Positions 45,128 to 55,089 are shown, counted from the first letter of the stretch. The stretch: 64,000 nucleotides of DNA from JAEUNJ01 sp052035955 (GCA_052035955.1 JBPOHD010000070.1:1-64000); one strand, 5' to 3'. A program made the numbers and translations. Notes: generated by a model not told the origin, from the sequence alone.

Positions 45128-45715
45128 ATGTTCGGCGAATGCGAAAGGGAGCTGACCCATGTCAGGCGCATCACCTGCAAGGCCTACCGGCGACGGGACG
45201 GGCTGTGGGAGATCGAAGCAATGGTCGAGGACGAAAAGACCGAGACCGTGAATTTCCGCTCCCGGCCGCCGGTCGGTCCCGGGCAGTTCATGCACCGGAT
45301 GACCCTGGGCTTCGTGATCGACGGCGACTACACCGTCCGCGACGTGAAGGCCCGGACCCTGAACGCCCCCTGGCCAGTCTGCGGCGAGACCGACGACGCC
45401 TACCGCAGCCTGATCGGCCTGCGCATCGGCGCCGGGTTCAGGCGCCAGGTCCATGAGCGGGTGGGCGGGGAACGGGGCTGCACGCACATCACCGACCTGC
45501 TGACCCAGGTGGGCAACACGTACATGCAGGCCACATGGCCGGAACGGGTGATCCGCCAGTCGGCCGTCGATCCCGATCCGCGGCGCTGGCCGGACAAGGG
45601 GACCGTGGGCTTCGTCGGCCAGTGCCATGCCTGGCGCCGCGACGGCGAGATACTGCGCGGCGAATATCCGGAACTGGCCGGGGGCGAGGCCGCGGAAGGG
45701 GACGCAGGGACTTGA
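45128..45715 (+). CDS. DUF2889 family protein
   Basis: A 195-residue protein. ERELTHVRRITCKAYRRRDG followed by WEIEAMVED and a C-terminal ERGCTHITDLL segment mark the DUF2889 family. In some proteobacteria such genes stand beside acyl-CoA and steroid or aromatic acid genes; function unknown. ATG 45128 with GGGAG just upstream is chosen over ATG 45095. It follows the HAD gene closely (50 bases) and is convergent with the MAPEG gene. Confidence 0.8.
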   Translation: MFGECERELTHVRRITCKAYRRRDGLWEIEAMVEDEKTETVNFRSRPPVGPGQFMHRMTLGFVIDGDYTVRDVKARTLNAPWPVCGETDDAYRSLIGLRIGAGFRRQVHERVGGERGCTHITDLLTQVGNTYMQATWPERVIRQSAVDPDPRRWPDKGTVGFVGQCHAWRRDGEILRGEYPELAGGEAAEGDAGT

Positions 45716-45760
45716 CCTGCCGCCCCGGCGGCACCCCCGCCGGCGCCCCGGAAAAGCCCT

Positions 45761-46135
45761 TCAGCCCGCCTTGGCTGCCGCCACGTAGAGGCCTATGACG
45801 CAGAACAGCCCGGCCGTCCAGACCAGCGACCGCAGGGTCGGCTTGTCGCCGATATAGGCCAGGCCATGCCCGATCCGACAGAGGATGAACACCCCCGCCA
45901 GGGTGTCCACGGTCGCCTGGCCGGCATGGGCCCAGTGGGCCACCAGGACCCCCGCGGCGAAGGGCGCGAAGGCCTCCCAGGCGTTCTGCTGCGCCCAGTC
46001 CGCACGCTGGCGCCAGCCGGTCTTCTGCTGCAGTCGCGGTTGGGAATTGTCGTAGCGCCCCTCGGACTTCGAGAGGGTGCTCCAGAGGAAGGGCAGCAGG
46101 CCCGCAACGAGGATGCACCAGAGGGCGAAGGTCAT
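45761..46135 (-). CDS. MAPEG family membrane protein
   Basis: A 124-residue membrane protein with four helices, in the family of microsomal glutathione S-transferases and related eicosanoid enzymes. WAQQNAWEAFAPFAAGVLVA and RIGHGLAYIGDKPTLRSLVW are family signatures. Bacterial members are usually small and uncharacterised; a glutathione-linked detoxification role is inferred. AAAGGAC precedes ATG 46135. It follows the amidase gene by 11 bases in the same transcript. Confidence 0.85.
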   Translation of the reverse strand: MTFALWCILVAGLLPFLWSTLSKSEGRYDNSQPRLQQKTGWRQRADWAQQNAWEAFAPFAAGVLVAHWAHAGQATVDTLAGVFILCRIGHGLAYIGDKPTLRSLVWTAGLFCVIGLYVAAAKAG

Positions 46136-46146
46136 GGATCGTCCTT

Positions 46147-47601
46147 TCAGAATGCGGGCGGGCGGGTCCAGCCGCCCATGAGTTCGGTCAGATGGCCGGC
46201 GAAGGCGATGGCCGTGTGGTCTTCCAGGTAGGGACCGACCACCTGGATTCCGATGGGCAATCCTCCGGAAGTCCTGCCTATCGGCGCTGCCGTCGACGGC
46301 AGCCAGGCGACCCCGACCATGCCTACCCAGCCCAACTGGTCCCAATAGGGCCTTGCCTCCCCGTTCACGTCGATGGTCCGCCGCGTGATGGGTTCGGAAT
46401 GGTCGTGGGGAATCGCCGCCGTCGGCGTCACGGGGCACAGCAGGACATCGTAGTCCCGGAAGAAATCCGCCCAGCCGGCGCGCAGCCGGGCGCGGGCCTC
46501 GTTGGCCGACAACCATTCCCGGTGGCGCTGGGTCGTGCCGCGGGCAAAGCGCGCCGCCGCACTGTCGTCGTCCCCCCCGGCATCCGCCGTCGCCGCCAGC
46601 CTGGCGAAGTGCCCCGGGGCCGGGCCGGCAGAGGTGGCACCGTAGAGCAGACGGAGGTAGAGCCGCCAGGCGTCCAGGAATGCGAAGGCCGGACGGGCAC
46701 CCTCGTCCACGGCCACACCGGCCTTTCGCAGGACGCCGACCGCCTCCCGGCAGGCATTTGAGACCTCGCCATCCACCGCGCAGGCCGGATCGTCGAGCCA
46801 GGCCGCGACGCGGTACTCCCGCAGCCCCCTCCGGCGGGGCGGTGGCAGAGCGAGCTTCCAGGCGACGGCGCGGTCGGGCTCCGGCCCCGCCAGGATGTCC
46901 AGGGCCAGGGCGAGGTCGGCGGCGCTGCGCGCCATGGGCCCGGCCACGCCGAGGTCGATGTCGGTCAATGTTCCCGGTGGCCCCGGGATGTGGCCTCGCA
47001 TGGGGATGATGCCGTAGGTGGCCTTGTGGCCGAACACGCCGCAGAAGGCGGCGGGGGTACGGATGGAACCGCCGATGTCGCTGCCCAGCTCCAGGGGCGT
47101 GAGGCCTGCGGCCAGGGCCGCCGCCGCCCCTCCGGACGAGCCGCCGCTGGTATGGCCGGCGTTCCAGGGATTGTTCGTCGTCCCGAAGACCGGGTTGTAG
47201 GACTGCAGGTCCGCGGCGAAGGTCGGCAGGTTGGTCTTGCCGAAAACCACGACCCCTGCGGCCATGAGCCGGCCGACGGCCAGGGCATCCCCGGCAGGCA
47301 GGTGATCCGCGTACTGGCCGGCGCCGGAGGTGGTGCGCAATCCCGCCGTCTCCCAGGAATCCTTGATCGTCATGGGCAGGCCGTGCAGGGGCCCCCATAC
47401 CTCGCCCCGGGCCAGCGCCGCATCGGCCTCCACGGCCCGGCGACGCGCCCTGTCCTCGTCCAGGGTCACCACCGCATTGATCGCCGGGTTCAGCCGCCCC
47501 ACCCGCTCCAGATGGATGTCCAGGAGCTCGCGACAGCCGATCTTCCGCGCCCGCAGGGCCGCTGCCATGTCGCTTGCGGAGAGGAATGCGATGCCATCCA
47601 T
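46147..47601 (-). CDS. Amidase (amidase-signature family)
   Basis: A 484-residue enzyme hydrolysing amide bonds. The catalytic triad is visible: Lys in HGLPMTIKDSWETA, cis-Ser in GGSSGGAAAAL and the nucleophile Ser in GSDIGGSIRTPAAF. C-terminal segments match indole-acetamide and aryl amidases. ATG 47601 is chosen for the usual start of the family; an in-frame ATG at 47631 adds ten residues. It is followed closely by the MAPEG gene. Confidence 0.92.
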   Translation of the reverse strand: MDGIAFLSASDMAAALRARKIGCRELLDIHLERVGRLNPAINAVVTLDEDRARRRAVEADAALARGEVWGPLHGLPMTIKDSWETAGLRTTSGAGQYADHLPAGDALAVGRLMAAGVVVFGKTNLPTFAADLQSYNPVFGTTNNPWNAGHTSGGSSGGAAAALAAGLTPLELGSDIGGSIRTPAAFCGVFGHKATYGIIPMRGHIPGPPGTLTDIDLGVAGPMARSAADLALALDILAGPEPDRAVAWKLALPPPRRRGLREYRVAAWLDDPACAVDGEVSNACREAVGVLRKAGVAVDEGARPAFAFLDAWRLYLRLLYGATSAGPAPGHFARLAATADAGGDDDSAAARFARGTTQRHREWLSANEARARLRAGWADFFRDYDVLLCPVTPTAAIPHDHSEPITRRTIDVNGEARPYWDQLGWVGMVGVAWLPSTAAPIGRTSGGLPIGIQVVGPYLEDHTAIAFAGHLTELMGGWTRPPAF

Positions 47602-47734
47602 GGGGCTTCCCGGCAGGTGGTGGAGCCGCAATCATAGGGCAGGCCGACGGTCCGGGCGGGCGACCGGTCCCCGCTTGGAGTAGTATTTTCCTTCCGTGGC
47701 GGCCACCCGCCGCGGTAAGGCGAAAGGGGATTCC

Positions 47735-50700
47735 GTGACTGGAGGATCATCGGGAAAGCGTCCGTTTCCCGGATTCAGTGCCATGCGCATCGTGGCCGTG
47801 GTCTCCCTCGCCGTGCTCGCCTTCCTGGCCTGGGGGGGATACCGGGATGCGATCGAACATGCCCGGACGACCACCTCCTCCGTCGCCCGGCTCAATGCCC
47901 AGAGCCTCTTTGCCACGCTCAACGCCGCCGACGGGGTCCTCGCCGACGTGGTGGCGGAGGCCGGGCGTCACCACTACGCGCAGCACGGCGGCCAGGAGGC
48001 CTGGGCGGAAGACGCGCACCGGCTGAAGAACTTCCTCACCCGCGTCCCGGCCATCCACAGCGTGCATGTCTACGACGCCAAGGGGGACCTGACCCTGACC
48101 ACCGAGCCGGAGAGACGGCCGATCAACGTCGGGGACCGGGCACATTTCCGCAGCCTGCGCGCCGCTCCGCACCAGGGCCTGCTGGTTTCCGAGGTCGTGA
48201 CGTCCCGATTCACCGGTCGGCCTTCCGTGATCCTCGCCCGCGCCATCGTCGATGACAAAGGCAATTTCGTCGGCGAGGTCACGGCACCCCTGGACCTGAC
48301 CTTCTTCCAGGGCCACCTCGACGCCTCCAGGGCCAGTTTTCCGGGCACGGTCTCCATACGCCGCAGCGACGATTCGTCCCTGGTCGTCCGCCATCCTCCG
48401 GTCGCGGGAAGCGCCAACAGCAAGGATCCGGAACATCCGGCTTTCCTGGCCATCCAGGGGGGACGGGCGGGCGGAAACGCGGAGCACCACGGAAACCTGG
48501 ACGGCGTCGACTACCTGATCGGATTCCACAAGGTGGACAACTTCCCCATGTTCGTCGTGGCCGGACTGCCGCGGAACATGGTGCTCGCCGAATGGCGCAA
48601 CCGCATGGCGGGCGCTTCCGCCGCGGTCCTCATCGCCCTCGGCGCACTGGCCTTCGTCACGGCCCGCCTGCGCCGGGCCATGGCCGCCCTTGCCGAGAGC
48701 GAGGACCGCCACCGGACCGTGCTGCGCAATGCGGCCGACGCCGTTTTCATCGCCGATCGCGACGGCCGCTACGTGTACGTGAATGAACGGGCGACGGCCC
48801 TCCTCGGCTACTCGGAGGCCGAGCTGCTCCGCCTGTCGATTCCCGAGATCACGGCCCCGGAAGACCTGCAACGCGCGATGGAAAGGTTTGCCGTCCTGAA
48901 CCGGGACGGCCAGGTCAGCCAGGAGTTCCGGCTGCTCCGCAAGGACGGCGTCCCGGTGGCGGTGGAACTCAACGCCGTGCGCCTGCCCGACGGCAACCTC
49001 TACGGTTCCTGCCGGGACATCACCGAGCGCCTGCGCGCCGCCGAGGAACTGGCCATGCACCGGGACCACCTGGAGGACCTGGTCGAGGAACGCACGGCCA
49101 ACCTGATGACGACCGTTGCCCGCCTCAACGAAACCCAGTTTGCCATGGACCGGGCGGGCATCGCCATCCATTGGGTCGACGCCCGGACCGGACGTTTCAT
49201 CTACGTCAACGAATATGCCGCGCAGATGCTCGGCTATTCGGCCCGGGAAATGCTCGACCTGCAGGTTCCGGCCATCGACAGGAACTTCCCGCCCGGGGAT
49301 TTCTGGGAGCAGTCCGAACCCCTGCGCCGCCAGCCGACGACCCGCTTCGAGTCGATCGTCGTCGGCAAGGACGGGCGCCAGGTTGCCGTCGAAGTGACCC
49401 TGTATTTCCGCGAGGGAGTCGGCCAGGAGGCGCCCCGTTTCATCACTTTCCTGAGCGACATCACGGCCCGCAAGGAAGCCGAGAGTGCCATGCGGGAAGC
49501 CAAGGAGTCGGCCGAGGCCTCCACCCGGGCCAAGACCGCCTTCCTGGCCAACATGAGCCACGAAATCCGCACCCCGATGAATGCCATCATCGGCCTGACC
49601 CACCTCCTGCGGCGGGCCAATCCGCCCCCGGAGCAGGCCGTCAGCCTGGGCAAGATCGCCGGGGCCGCGGAGCATCTGCTGGCCATCATCAACGACGTGC
49701 TGGACATGTCCAAGATCGAGGCGGGAAAGGTCGAACTCGAGGAAGCGGATTTCAGCGTCGAAGCCGTCTTCGCCAGGGTCTACTCGCTGGTCGCCGAAAA
49801 GGCGCGCGAGAAGGACCTGGAGCTGGTGATGGACAGGACCGGCGTGCCGCCGGCGCTGCGCGGCGATGCGACCCGCCTGGGCCAGGCCTTGCTCAACTAC
49901 CTGGCCAATGCGGTGAAGTTCACGGAGCGGGGCAGCATCGTCCTCGCCGCCAGGCTGCTCAAGGAAACAGGCGCCGACCTCCTGGTCCGCTTCGAGGTGC
50001 GCGATACCGGCGTCGGCATTCCCGCGGAATCGCGGGACCGGCTGTTCGGCGCCTTCCAGCAGGCGGACAACTCCACCACCCGCAAGTACGGCGGCACCGG
50101 GCTGGGCCTGGCCATCAACCGGCACATCGCGCAGCTCATGGGCGGCACGGTCGGCGTCGAAAGCGAACCGGGCCGGGGCAGCACGTTCTGGCTGACGGCC
50201 CGCTTCCGCCGGGCTTCGCTCGAACCGCCGGCTCCGGTCAACGAAGCCCTCGCCGGTCGTCGCGCCCTCGTGGTGGACGACCTGCCGGTGACGCAGCTCG
50301 TGCACGGCGCCCTGCTCAAGGCGAACGGAATGGAGGGCGAGGCTGCGGAATCCGGCCAGGCCGGGATCGAGGCGGTCAAACGGGCCGATGCCGACGGGCG
50401 GGGCTTCGACTTCGTCCTGATCGATCTCTACATGCCGGACCTGGACGGGTTCGAGACCCTCGCCCGCATCCGCGCCCTGCCCCTGTCCCGGCAACCGATG
50501 GCCGTGCTGGTGACGGCGAGCGGCGAGCCGCGGATCGCCCAGGACGGCCTGGCAGCCGGCTTCGCCGACGTGCTCATCAAGCCGATCAGCGCCCACGTCC
50601 TGCGCACCAGCCTGGAGAAGGTACTCAAGGGAAGCATCCCGACGGCGGCCGACGCCTTCGGCGGCGAACACGCCGAGGACGCCCTGCGCCGGCGCAGCGC

Positions 50701-51094
50701 CGGCGCCCGCGTCCTGCTGGCCGAGGACGATCCCATCAACCAGGAAGTGGCGACCATGCTGCTCGACGAGGTGGGGATTTCGGTGGACCTGGCCGAGAAC
50801 GGCCGCATTGCCGTCGACAAGGCCGGAAGCGGCGACTACGACCTGATCATCATGGACATGCAGATGCCCGAGGTCGATGGACTCGAGGCGACCCGGCGCA
50901 TCCGCAGCCTGGAGTGCGGGAGGACGATACCCATCCTGGCCATGACGGCCAACGCCTTCATGGAAGACAGGGAACGATGCCTCCAGGCAGGCATGAACGA
51001 TTTCGTCGCCAAGCCGGTGGACCCGGACACCTTGTATCGGACCCTGCTGCGCTGGCTGCCGAAATGGCATGCCAGGAAGCGGACCAGTTCCTGA
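47735..51094 (+). CDS. Hybrid histidine kinase with dCache sensor and two receivers
   Basis: A 1119-residue membrane kinase. Two membrane helices (about residues 14-34 and 290-310) bound a periplasmic double-Cache domain; then two PAS domains (about 325-445 and 465-590), HisKA with TAFLANMSHEIRTPMNAIIG, HATPase (GTGLGLAINRHI), a first receiver (FVLIDLYMPDLDG) and a second receiver (LIIMDMQMPEVDG). The Cache domain should sense a small molecule outside. GTG 47735 with AAGGGGA is the likely start; GTG 47696 and ATG 47783 are alternatives. It has no HPt. Confidence 0.9.
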   Translation: MTGGSSGKRPFPGFSAMRIVAVVSLAVLAFLAWGGYRDAIEHARTTTSSVARLNAQSLFATLNAADGVLADVVAEAGRHHYAQHGGQEAWAEDAHRLKNFLTRVPAIHSVHVYDAKGDLTLTTEPERRPINVGDRAHFRSLRAAPHQGLLVSEVVTSRFTGRPSVILARAIVDDKGNFVGEVTAPLDLTFFQGHLDASRASFPGTVSIRRSDDSSLVVRHPPVAGSANSKDPEHPAFLAIQGGRAGGNAEHHGNLDGVDYLIGFHKVDNFPMFVVAGLPRNMVLAEWRNRMAGASAAVLIALGALAFVTARLRRAMAALAESEDRHRTVLRNAADAVFIADRDGRYVYVNERATALLGYSEAELLRLSIPEITAPEDLQRAMERFAVLNRDGQVSQEFRLLRKDGVPVAVELNAVRLPDGNLYGSCRDITERLRAAEELAMHRDHLEDLVEERTANLMTTVARLNETQFAMDRAGIAIHWVDARTGRFIYVNEYAAQMLGYSAREMLDLQVPAIDRNFPPGDFWEQSEPLRRQPTTRFESIVVGKDGRQVAVEVTLYFREGVGQEAPRFITFLSDITARKEAESAMREAKESAEASTRAKTAFLANMSHEIRTPMNAIIGLTHLLRRANPPPEQAVSLGKIAGAAEHLLAIINDVLDMSKIEAGKVELEEADFSVEAVFARVYSLVAEKAREKDLELVMDRTGVPPALRGDATRLGQALLNYLANAVKFTERGSIVLAARLLKETGADLLVRFEVRDTGVGIPAESRDRLFGAFQQADNSTTRKYGGTGLGLAINRHIAQLMGGTVGVESEPGRGSTFWLTARFRRASLEPPAPVNEALAGRRALVVDDLPVTQLVHGALLKANGMEGEAAESGQAGIEAVKRADADGRGFDFVLIDLYMPDLDGFETLARIRALPLSRQPMAVLVTASGEPRIAQDGLAAGFADVLIKPISAHVLRTSLEKVLKGSIPTAADAFGGEHAEDALRRRSAGARVLLAEDDPINQEVATMLLDEVGISVDLAENGRIAVDKAGSGDYDLIIMDMQMPEVDGLEATRRIRSLECGRTIPILAMTANAFMEDRERCLQAGMNDFVAKPVDPDTLYRTLLRWLPKWHARKRTSS

Positions 51095-51293
51095 GGGGGG
51101 GCCCGGCGCCGGCGTATTCCCGCCGGATGCCTTTCGCGCACGGACGCCTGCCGGGCCGGCGACGGGTTGCGCGCCTCCAAAGCCCGGGACAACTCGACGG
51201 CCGGCGACACCTTCCCAAGCACCCGGTCGGGAGGACAGGCCAGTTCGGCGGCGGCCACCTGGAGGCGCGGCAGCTCGATGCCGGCGAAGTCCT

Positions 51294-52955
51294 TCACGCG
51301 CCCTGCCCCGCCTGGCGTTCGCGCAGCACCCGGCGCAGCACCTTGCCGGTGGCGTTCTTCGGCAGTTCCTCCACGAATTCGACGATGCGCGGCACTTTGT
51401 AGGCGGCCAGCCTTTCCCGGCACCAGGTGACCAGTTCGTCCCGATCGGCCTTCCGGCCATCGCGCAGGCTCACCACCGCCTTCACCGTCTCGCCCCGATA
51501 CTCGTCGCCGACCCCCACCACGGCGGCTTCCCGCACGGCCGGATGGGCGTAGAGCACGTCCTCCACCTCGCGCGGCCAGACCTTGTAGCCCGAGGCATTG
51601 ATCATGTCCTTCTTGCGGTCCACCACGTAGAACCAGCCACCCGCGTCCATGAAGCCCACGTCGCCGGTGCGGAAGCCGTCCGGGCGCATGGACTCGGCCG
51701 TCTCGGCCGGCTTGCGCCAATAGCCATCGGCCACCATCGGGCCGCCGAGGACGATCTCGCCGATCTCGTCGTGGCCCAGGCGCACGCCCGCCTCCCCCTC
51801 GATCCAGGCATCGACCCCGCAGATCGGCACGCCGATGGAAAGCGCCCCGGAAACGGGATCGACGCGCCCCTCCGACCCCACCGGCATGATGACCACGCCG
51901 GACGAGGTCTCGGTCAGGCCGTAGCCGTTGAGCACCGGCCAGCCCAGCTTTTCCCTCACCTGCCGGGCGACGCTGGGCGGCACCGGTGCCCCGCCGGAGG
52001 TGACGATCTCCAGGCTGGCCAGGCGCGCCGGATCGACTCCGGGCTGGTTCATCAGGGCGATGTAGGCCGTGATGGCGTTTGCCGTGTAGCGCGGCCGGTG
52101 CTCGGCGATGGCATCCAGCACCACGCCCGGGTCGAAGCGGTGGCAGAGGACCAGCGGCGCCGCCAGCGCCCAGGCCAGGATCATGTGCCCGGCCAACCCC
52201 GTGATGTGGAACAGGGGCGCCGCGGCGAGGATGGGGGTGCCGGGGTCGAGGCCGTACCAGGCCCGGTGCGCCGCGGCCACCTGGACCAGGTTGGCGTGGG
52301 TGATCCGCGCGCCCTTGGGCAGCCCCGTGGTCCCCGACGTATAGACGATGAAGGCCACATCGGCCGGCGCGGGCCGGTGGGCCGGCGGCCGGTCCCCGCC
52401 GCCCGCGGCGATGGCGAGCCGCAGGTCCGTTTCCGGCACCGTCGCGGCCTCGCCCGCCTGGGCGTGGAAGATGCGCGGATCGTCGCGCCCCTGCATGTCC
52501 CTGGCATCCACCGTCAGCAGTATCGGCGGCAGGATCTCCGGCGGCAGCCGTGACACCACGCCGTCCCGCAGGCCCTCCAGGCAGACCAGGGCCTTGGGCT
52601 CCGCGTCGGCGAGCAACTTGCCGAGTTCGTACTCCCGGTTCATCGGGTTGATGGTCACCACGATGCCGCCCGCCTTCCAGGCGGCCAGGGTGGCGACCAG
52701 GAAATGCGGCATGTTCTGCAGGTAGACGGCCAGCCGGTCGCCGGCCAGGAAGCCGCGCCGCTGCAGGGCCACGGCCAGGGCATCGCTCAGGCGGTCCAGT
52801 TCCGCGTAGTCGAGGCGGTGGTCGAAATAGCGCACGGCGTCGGCCGACGGCGCGGCCGCCGCGGCGGCCCGGAACAGGCTCAGGGCGTCGGGCTGGGCGG
52901 GCTCGGCCGCGGCGGGAACGCCGGCCGGATAGCTGGCGAGCCAGGGACGGGACAT
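51294..52955 (-). CDS. Acyl-CoA ligase (AMP-forming)
   Basis: A 553-residue ligase that activates a carboxylic acid to its CoA thioester with ATP. Motifs: FIVYTSGTTGLPKGA (P-loop), NGYGLTETSSG (adenine contact), FRTGDVGFMDAGGWFYVVDR and the NATGKVLRR catalytic Lys near the C-terminus. It is closest in layout to medium/long fatty or aromatic acyl-CoA ligases. AAGGAG precedes ATG 52955 by ten bases. It is divergent from the substrate-binding protein gene across a region with TGTAGGA boxes. Confidence 0.92.
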   Translation of the reverse strand: MSRPWLASYPAGVPAAAEPAQPDALSLFRAAAAAAPSADAVRYFDHRLDYAELDRLSDALAVALQRRGFLAGDRLAVYLQNMPHFLVATLAAWKAGGIVVTINPMNREYELGKLLADAEPKALVCLEGLRDGVVSRLPPEILPPILLTVDARDMQGRDDPRIFHAQAGEAATVPETDLRLAIAAGGGDRPPAHRPAPADVAFIVYTSGTTGLPKGARITHANLVQVAAAHRAWYGLDPGTPILAAAPLFHITGLAGHMILAWALAAPLVLCHRFDPGVVLDAIAEHRPRYTANAITAYIALMNQPGVDPARLASLEIVTSGGAPVPPSVARQVREKLGWPVLNGYGLTETSSGVVIMPVGSEGRVDPVSGALSIGVPICGVDAWIEGEAGVRLGHDEIGEIVLGGPMVADGYWRKPAETAESMRPDGFRTGDVGFMDAGGWFYVVDRKKDMINASGYKVWPREVEDVLYAHPAVREAAVVGVGDEYRGETVKAVVSLRDGRKADRDELVTWCRERLAAYKVPRIVEFVEELPKNATGKVLRRVLRERQAGQGA

Positions 52956-53017
52956 GGCGCGCGGTCTCCTTCGGAGGGGTCGAAGGCACCACTTTAATGC
53001 CCGCCGGCGCCGCCCCG

Positions 53018-53097
53018 TGTAGGAAGATTCCGAACCCCCTGTAGGACATTTCCGAAGTGGCGCCGACGGCGTCCGCGCGGGCGTGGGGCTTCCTACA
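53018..53097. promoter_or_regulatory. TGTAGGA boxes: two direct, one inverted
   Basis: TGTAGGAAGATTCCGAA (53018-53034) and TGTAGGACATTTCCGAA (53040-53056) are direct copies 22 bases apart, two helical turns; TTCCTACA (53090-53097) is an inverted half. They sit between the divergent ligase and binding-protein genes. NarL-type response regulators bind such short boxes, and one is encoded 2 kb to the right. Confidence 0.6.
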
Positions 53098-53141
53098 ATC
53101 GGTTGCGCATCATCCCCACCGGAAACAATCAGGAGGAGTCC

Positions 53142-54287
53142 ATGAAATCCAAGCTGTCCCTCGCCGTGCTGGCCGCCCTGTGCCTCGGCTGGAGCGTCCG
53201 CGCCGCCGCCGACATCAACGTCGGGATCACCGTCTCGGCCACCGGCAACGGCGCCCCCCTGGGCCTGCCCCAGAAGAACACCACCGCCCTGCTGCCGGCC
53301 ACCATCGCCGGCGAAAAGGTCAATTACTTCGTGCTCGACGACGCCACCGACCCCACCCAGGCCTCCAAGAACGCCCGCAAGTTCGTCACCGACAACAAGG
53401 TGGACGTGATCATCGGCTCGTCGATCACCCCGAACACGATACCGATCATGGATATCGCCGTCGAGACGAAGACGCCGCTGCTCGCCCTGACGCCCCACGA
53501 CCTGGCCGGCGACCGGCTCACCTGGACCTTCTGCTTTCCCCAGCACATCGCCCTGATGTCCAGGGCCATCGCCGAGCACATGGCCGCCACGGGCCACAAG
53601 TCCGTGGCCGTGTTCGCCCAGTCCGACCCCTACGGCGACGTCTACCTCAAGGAACTGACCCGGGCGGGCGAGCCCCACGGCATCAAGGTGATCGCCGTCG
53701 AGCGCTTCAACCGCAGCGACACCTCCGCCACGGGCCAGGCCATCAAGATCGTCACCGCCAAGCCGGACGCGGTGCTCATCGTCGCCGGCGCCTCGGCCGG
53801 CGCCATGGCCCAGCTCGGCCTCGTGGAGCGTGCCTACAAGGGCCAGATCTACCAGACCCACGGTGCCGCCAACCGGGACATCCTGCGTCTGGGCGGCAAG
53901 GGCATGGAGGGCACTATCTTCGCCGCGGGGCCCCTGGTGGTCTGGAACCAGCTTCCGGACAGCCATCCCTCCAAGAAGGTCGGCGCCGACTATGCCAAGC
54001 GCTACGAGGACATGTATGGCGCCAACACCCTGGGCCCCCAGGGCGGCCATCTCTGGGACGCGGTGCTGGTCCTCCAGCACGCCACCCCCGCCGCCATGAA
54101 GAAGGGCAAGCCGGGCACCCCCGAGTTCCGCCAGGCCCTGCGCGACGCCGTCGAGAGCGAGCGCAACATGGTGGTCAGCCACGGCGTGGTGAACATGTCC
54201 GCCACCGACCATTTCGGCCACGACGAGCGCGCCCGGGTCCTGCTGCGCGTCGAGAACGGGGCCTTCAGGCTGGTCTCCGGCAAGTAG
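53142..54287 (+). CDS. ABC substrate-binding protein (branched-chain/aromatic acid type)
   Basis: A 381-residue periplasmic protein with a cleavable signal peptide ending RAAA before DINVGITVSATG. The fold is the type I binding protein; NGAPLGLPQKNTTALLP and VIIGSSITPNTIPIMDIAVE are typical of the group that takes up aromatic or fatty acids via HAA-type transporters. GGAGGAG precedes ATG 53142. No permease genes are adjacent. Divergent from the acyl-CoA ligase, so uptake and activation of one acid are plausibly co-regulated. Confidence 0.9.
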   Translation: MKSKLSLAVLAALCLGWSVRAAADINVGITVSATGNGAPLGLPQKNTTALLPATIAGEKVNYFVLDDATDPTQASKNARKFVTDNKVDVIIGSSITPNTIPIMDIAVETKTPLLALTPHDLAGDRLTWTFCFPQHIALMSRAIAEHMAATGHKSVAVFAQSDPYGDVYLKELTRAGEPHGIKVIAVERFNRSDTSATGQAIKIVTAKPDAVLIVAGASAGAMAQLGLVERAYKGQIYQTHGAANRDILRLGGKGMEGTIFAAGPLVVWNQLPDSHPSKKVGADYAKRYEDMYGANTLGPQGGHLWDAVLVLQHATPAAMKKGKPGTPEFRQALRDAVESERNMVVSHGVVNMSATDHFGHDERARVLLRVENGAFRLVSGK

Positions 54288-54405
54288 CGCCCCGGCCGGC
54301 GTCCCCAGGGGCGTCGCGGCGGGTCCGCGGGGCGGCGGCGTCCCGGGCGAAGCTGCTATAGTCGCCCGGCGATCCCGCCGCCCTTTCCCCGCATCGACAC
54401 CACCC

Positions 54406-54921
54406 ATGAACGCCGAAGAACTCCGCCAGCTGCAGGCCCCGATCAAGGCCCGCTACAAGGAAGACCCCGCCGCCGCCCTGCGCACCTTCCGGGCCGAGGG
54501 CACCCTGCTGCCGGAGCGGCCCGCCTGCCGGATCGAGACACGCTTCGCCGGCTTCGACGCCGGCCTCCACCCGGCCGCCGGCGGCGACGGCAGCGAGGCC
54601 TGCTCGGGGGACATGCTCCTGGAATCCCTGGTGGCCTGCGCCGGGGTCACCTTCAACGTGGTCGCCACGGCCATGGGCATCCCCTTCCGTTCCGCCCGCG
54701 TCATCGTCGAGGGCGACGGGGACTTCCGCGGCACCCTCGGTGTCGCGAGGGACGTGCCGGTGGGCATCACCGACATCCGGCTGCGCTTCGAGGTGGATTC
54801 CCCCGCCAGCGACGAGCAACTCGCCGTGCTGATGCGGCAGACCGAGCGCTACTGCGTGATCTTCCAGACCCTCCGGACGCCGCCCCACATGGAGGCCAGC
54901 CTGCGGCGGGTCGGGGGCTGA
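54406..54921 (+). CDS. OsmC family protein
   Basis: A 171-residue soluble protein of the OsmC/Ohr fold. CSGDMLLESLVACAGVTFNV carries the second conserved Cys of the family motif and the peroxidase Cys positions; ERYCVIFQTLRTPP is the C-terminal signature. Members reduce organic peroxides with a dithiol. Only one of the two usual redox Cys is clearly in place (the other could be Cys in the YCVIF segment). It follows the binding-protein gene by 118 bases. Confidence 0.82.
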   Translation: MNAEELRQLQAPIKARYKEDPAAALRTFRAEGTLLPERPACRIETRFAGFDAGLHPAAGGDGSEACSGDMLLESLVACAGVTFNVVATAMGIPFRSARVIVEGDGDFRGTLGVARDVPVGITDIRLRFEVDSPASDEQLAVLMRQTERYCVIFQTLRTPPHMEASLRRVGG

Positions 54922-55089
54922 GCACCCGCCGGGCCACGGCGGCAGGGCAACCCGTAACTGCAGCGGCGCAAGGGCGCAGGGGGAGGCGCAGGCAGGCACG
55001 GCACCCGCGATGCCAACGCGCTTTCTCGCGAACGGCCCCTTCGCCGCTATCGCGCCGGCAGGAAGCCCGCCGGCTCCGGTGGCGTCCGC

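Noticed and set aside
47747..51460. A 1237-codon open frame antisense to the third hybrid kinase
   Set aside because: Same GC-driven antisense effect; the plus strand encodes clear kinase domains throughout.
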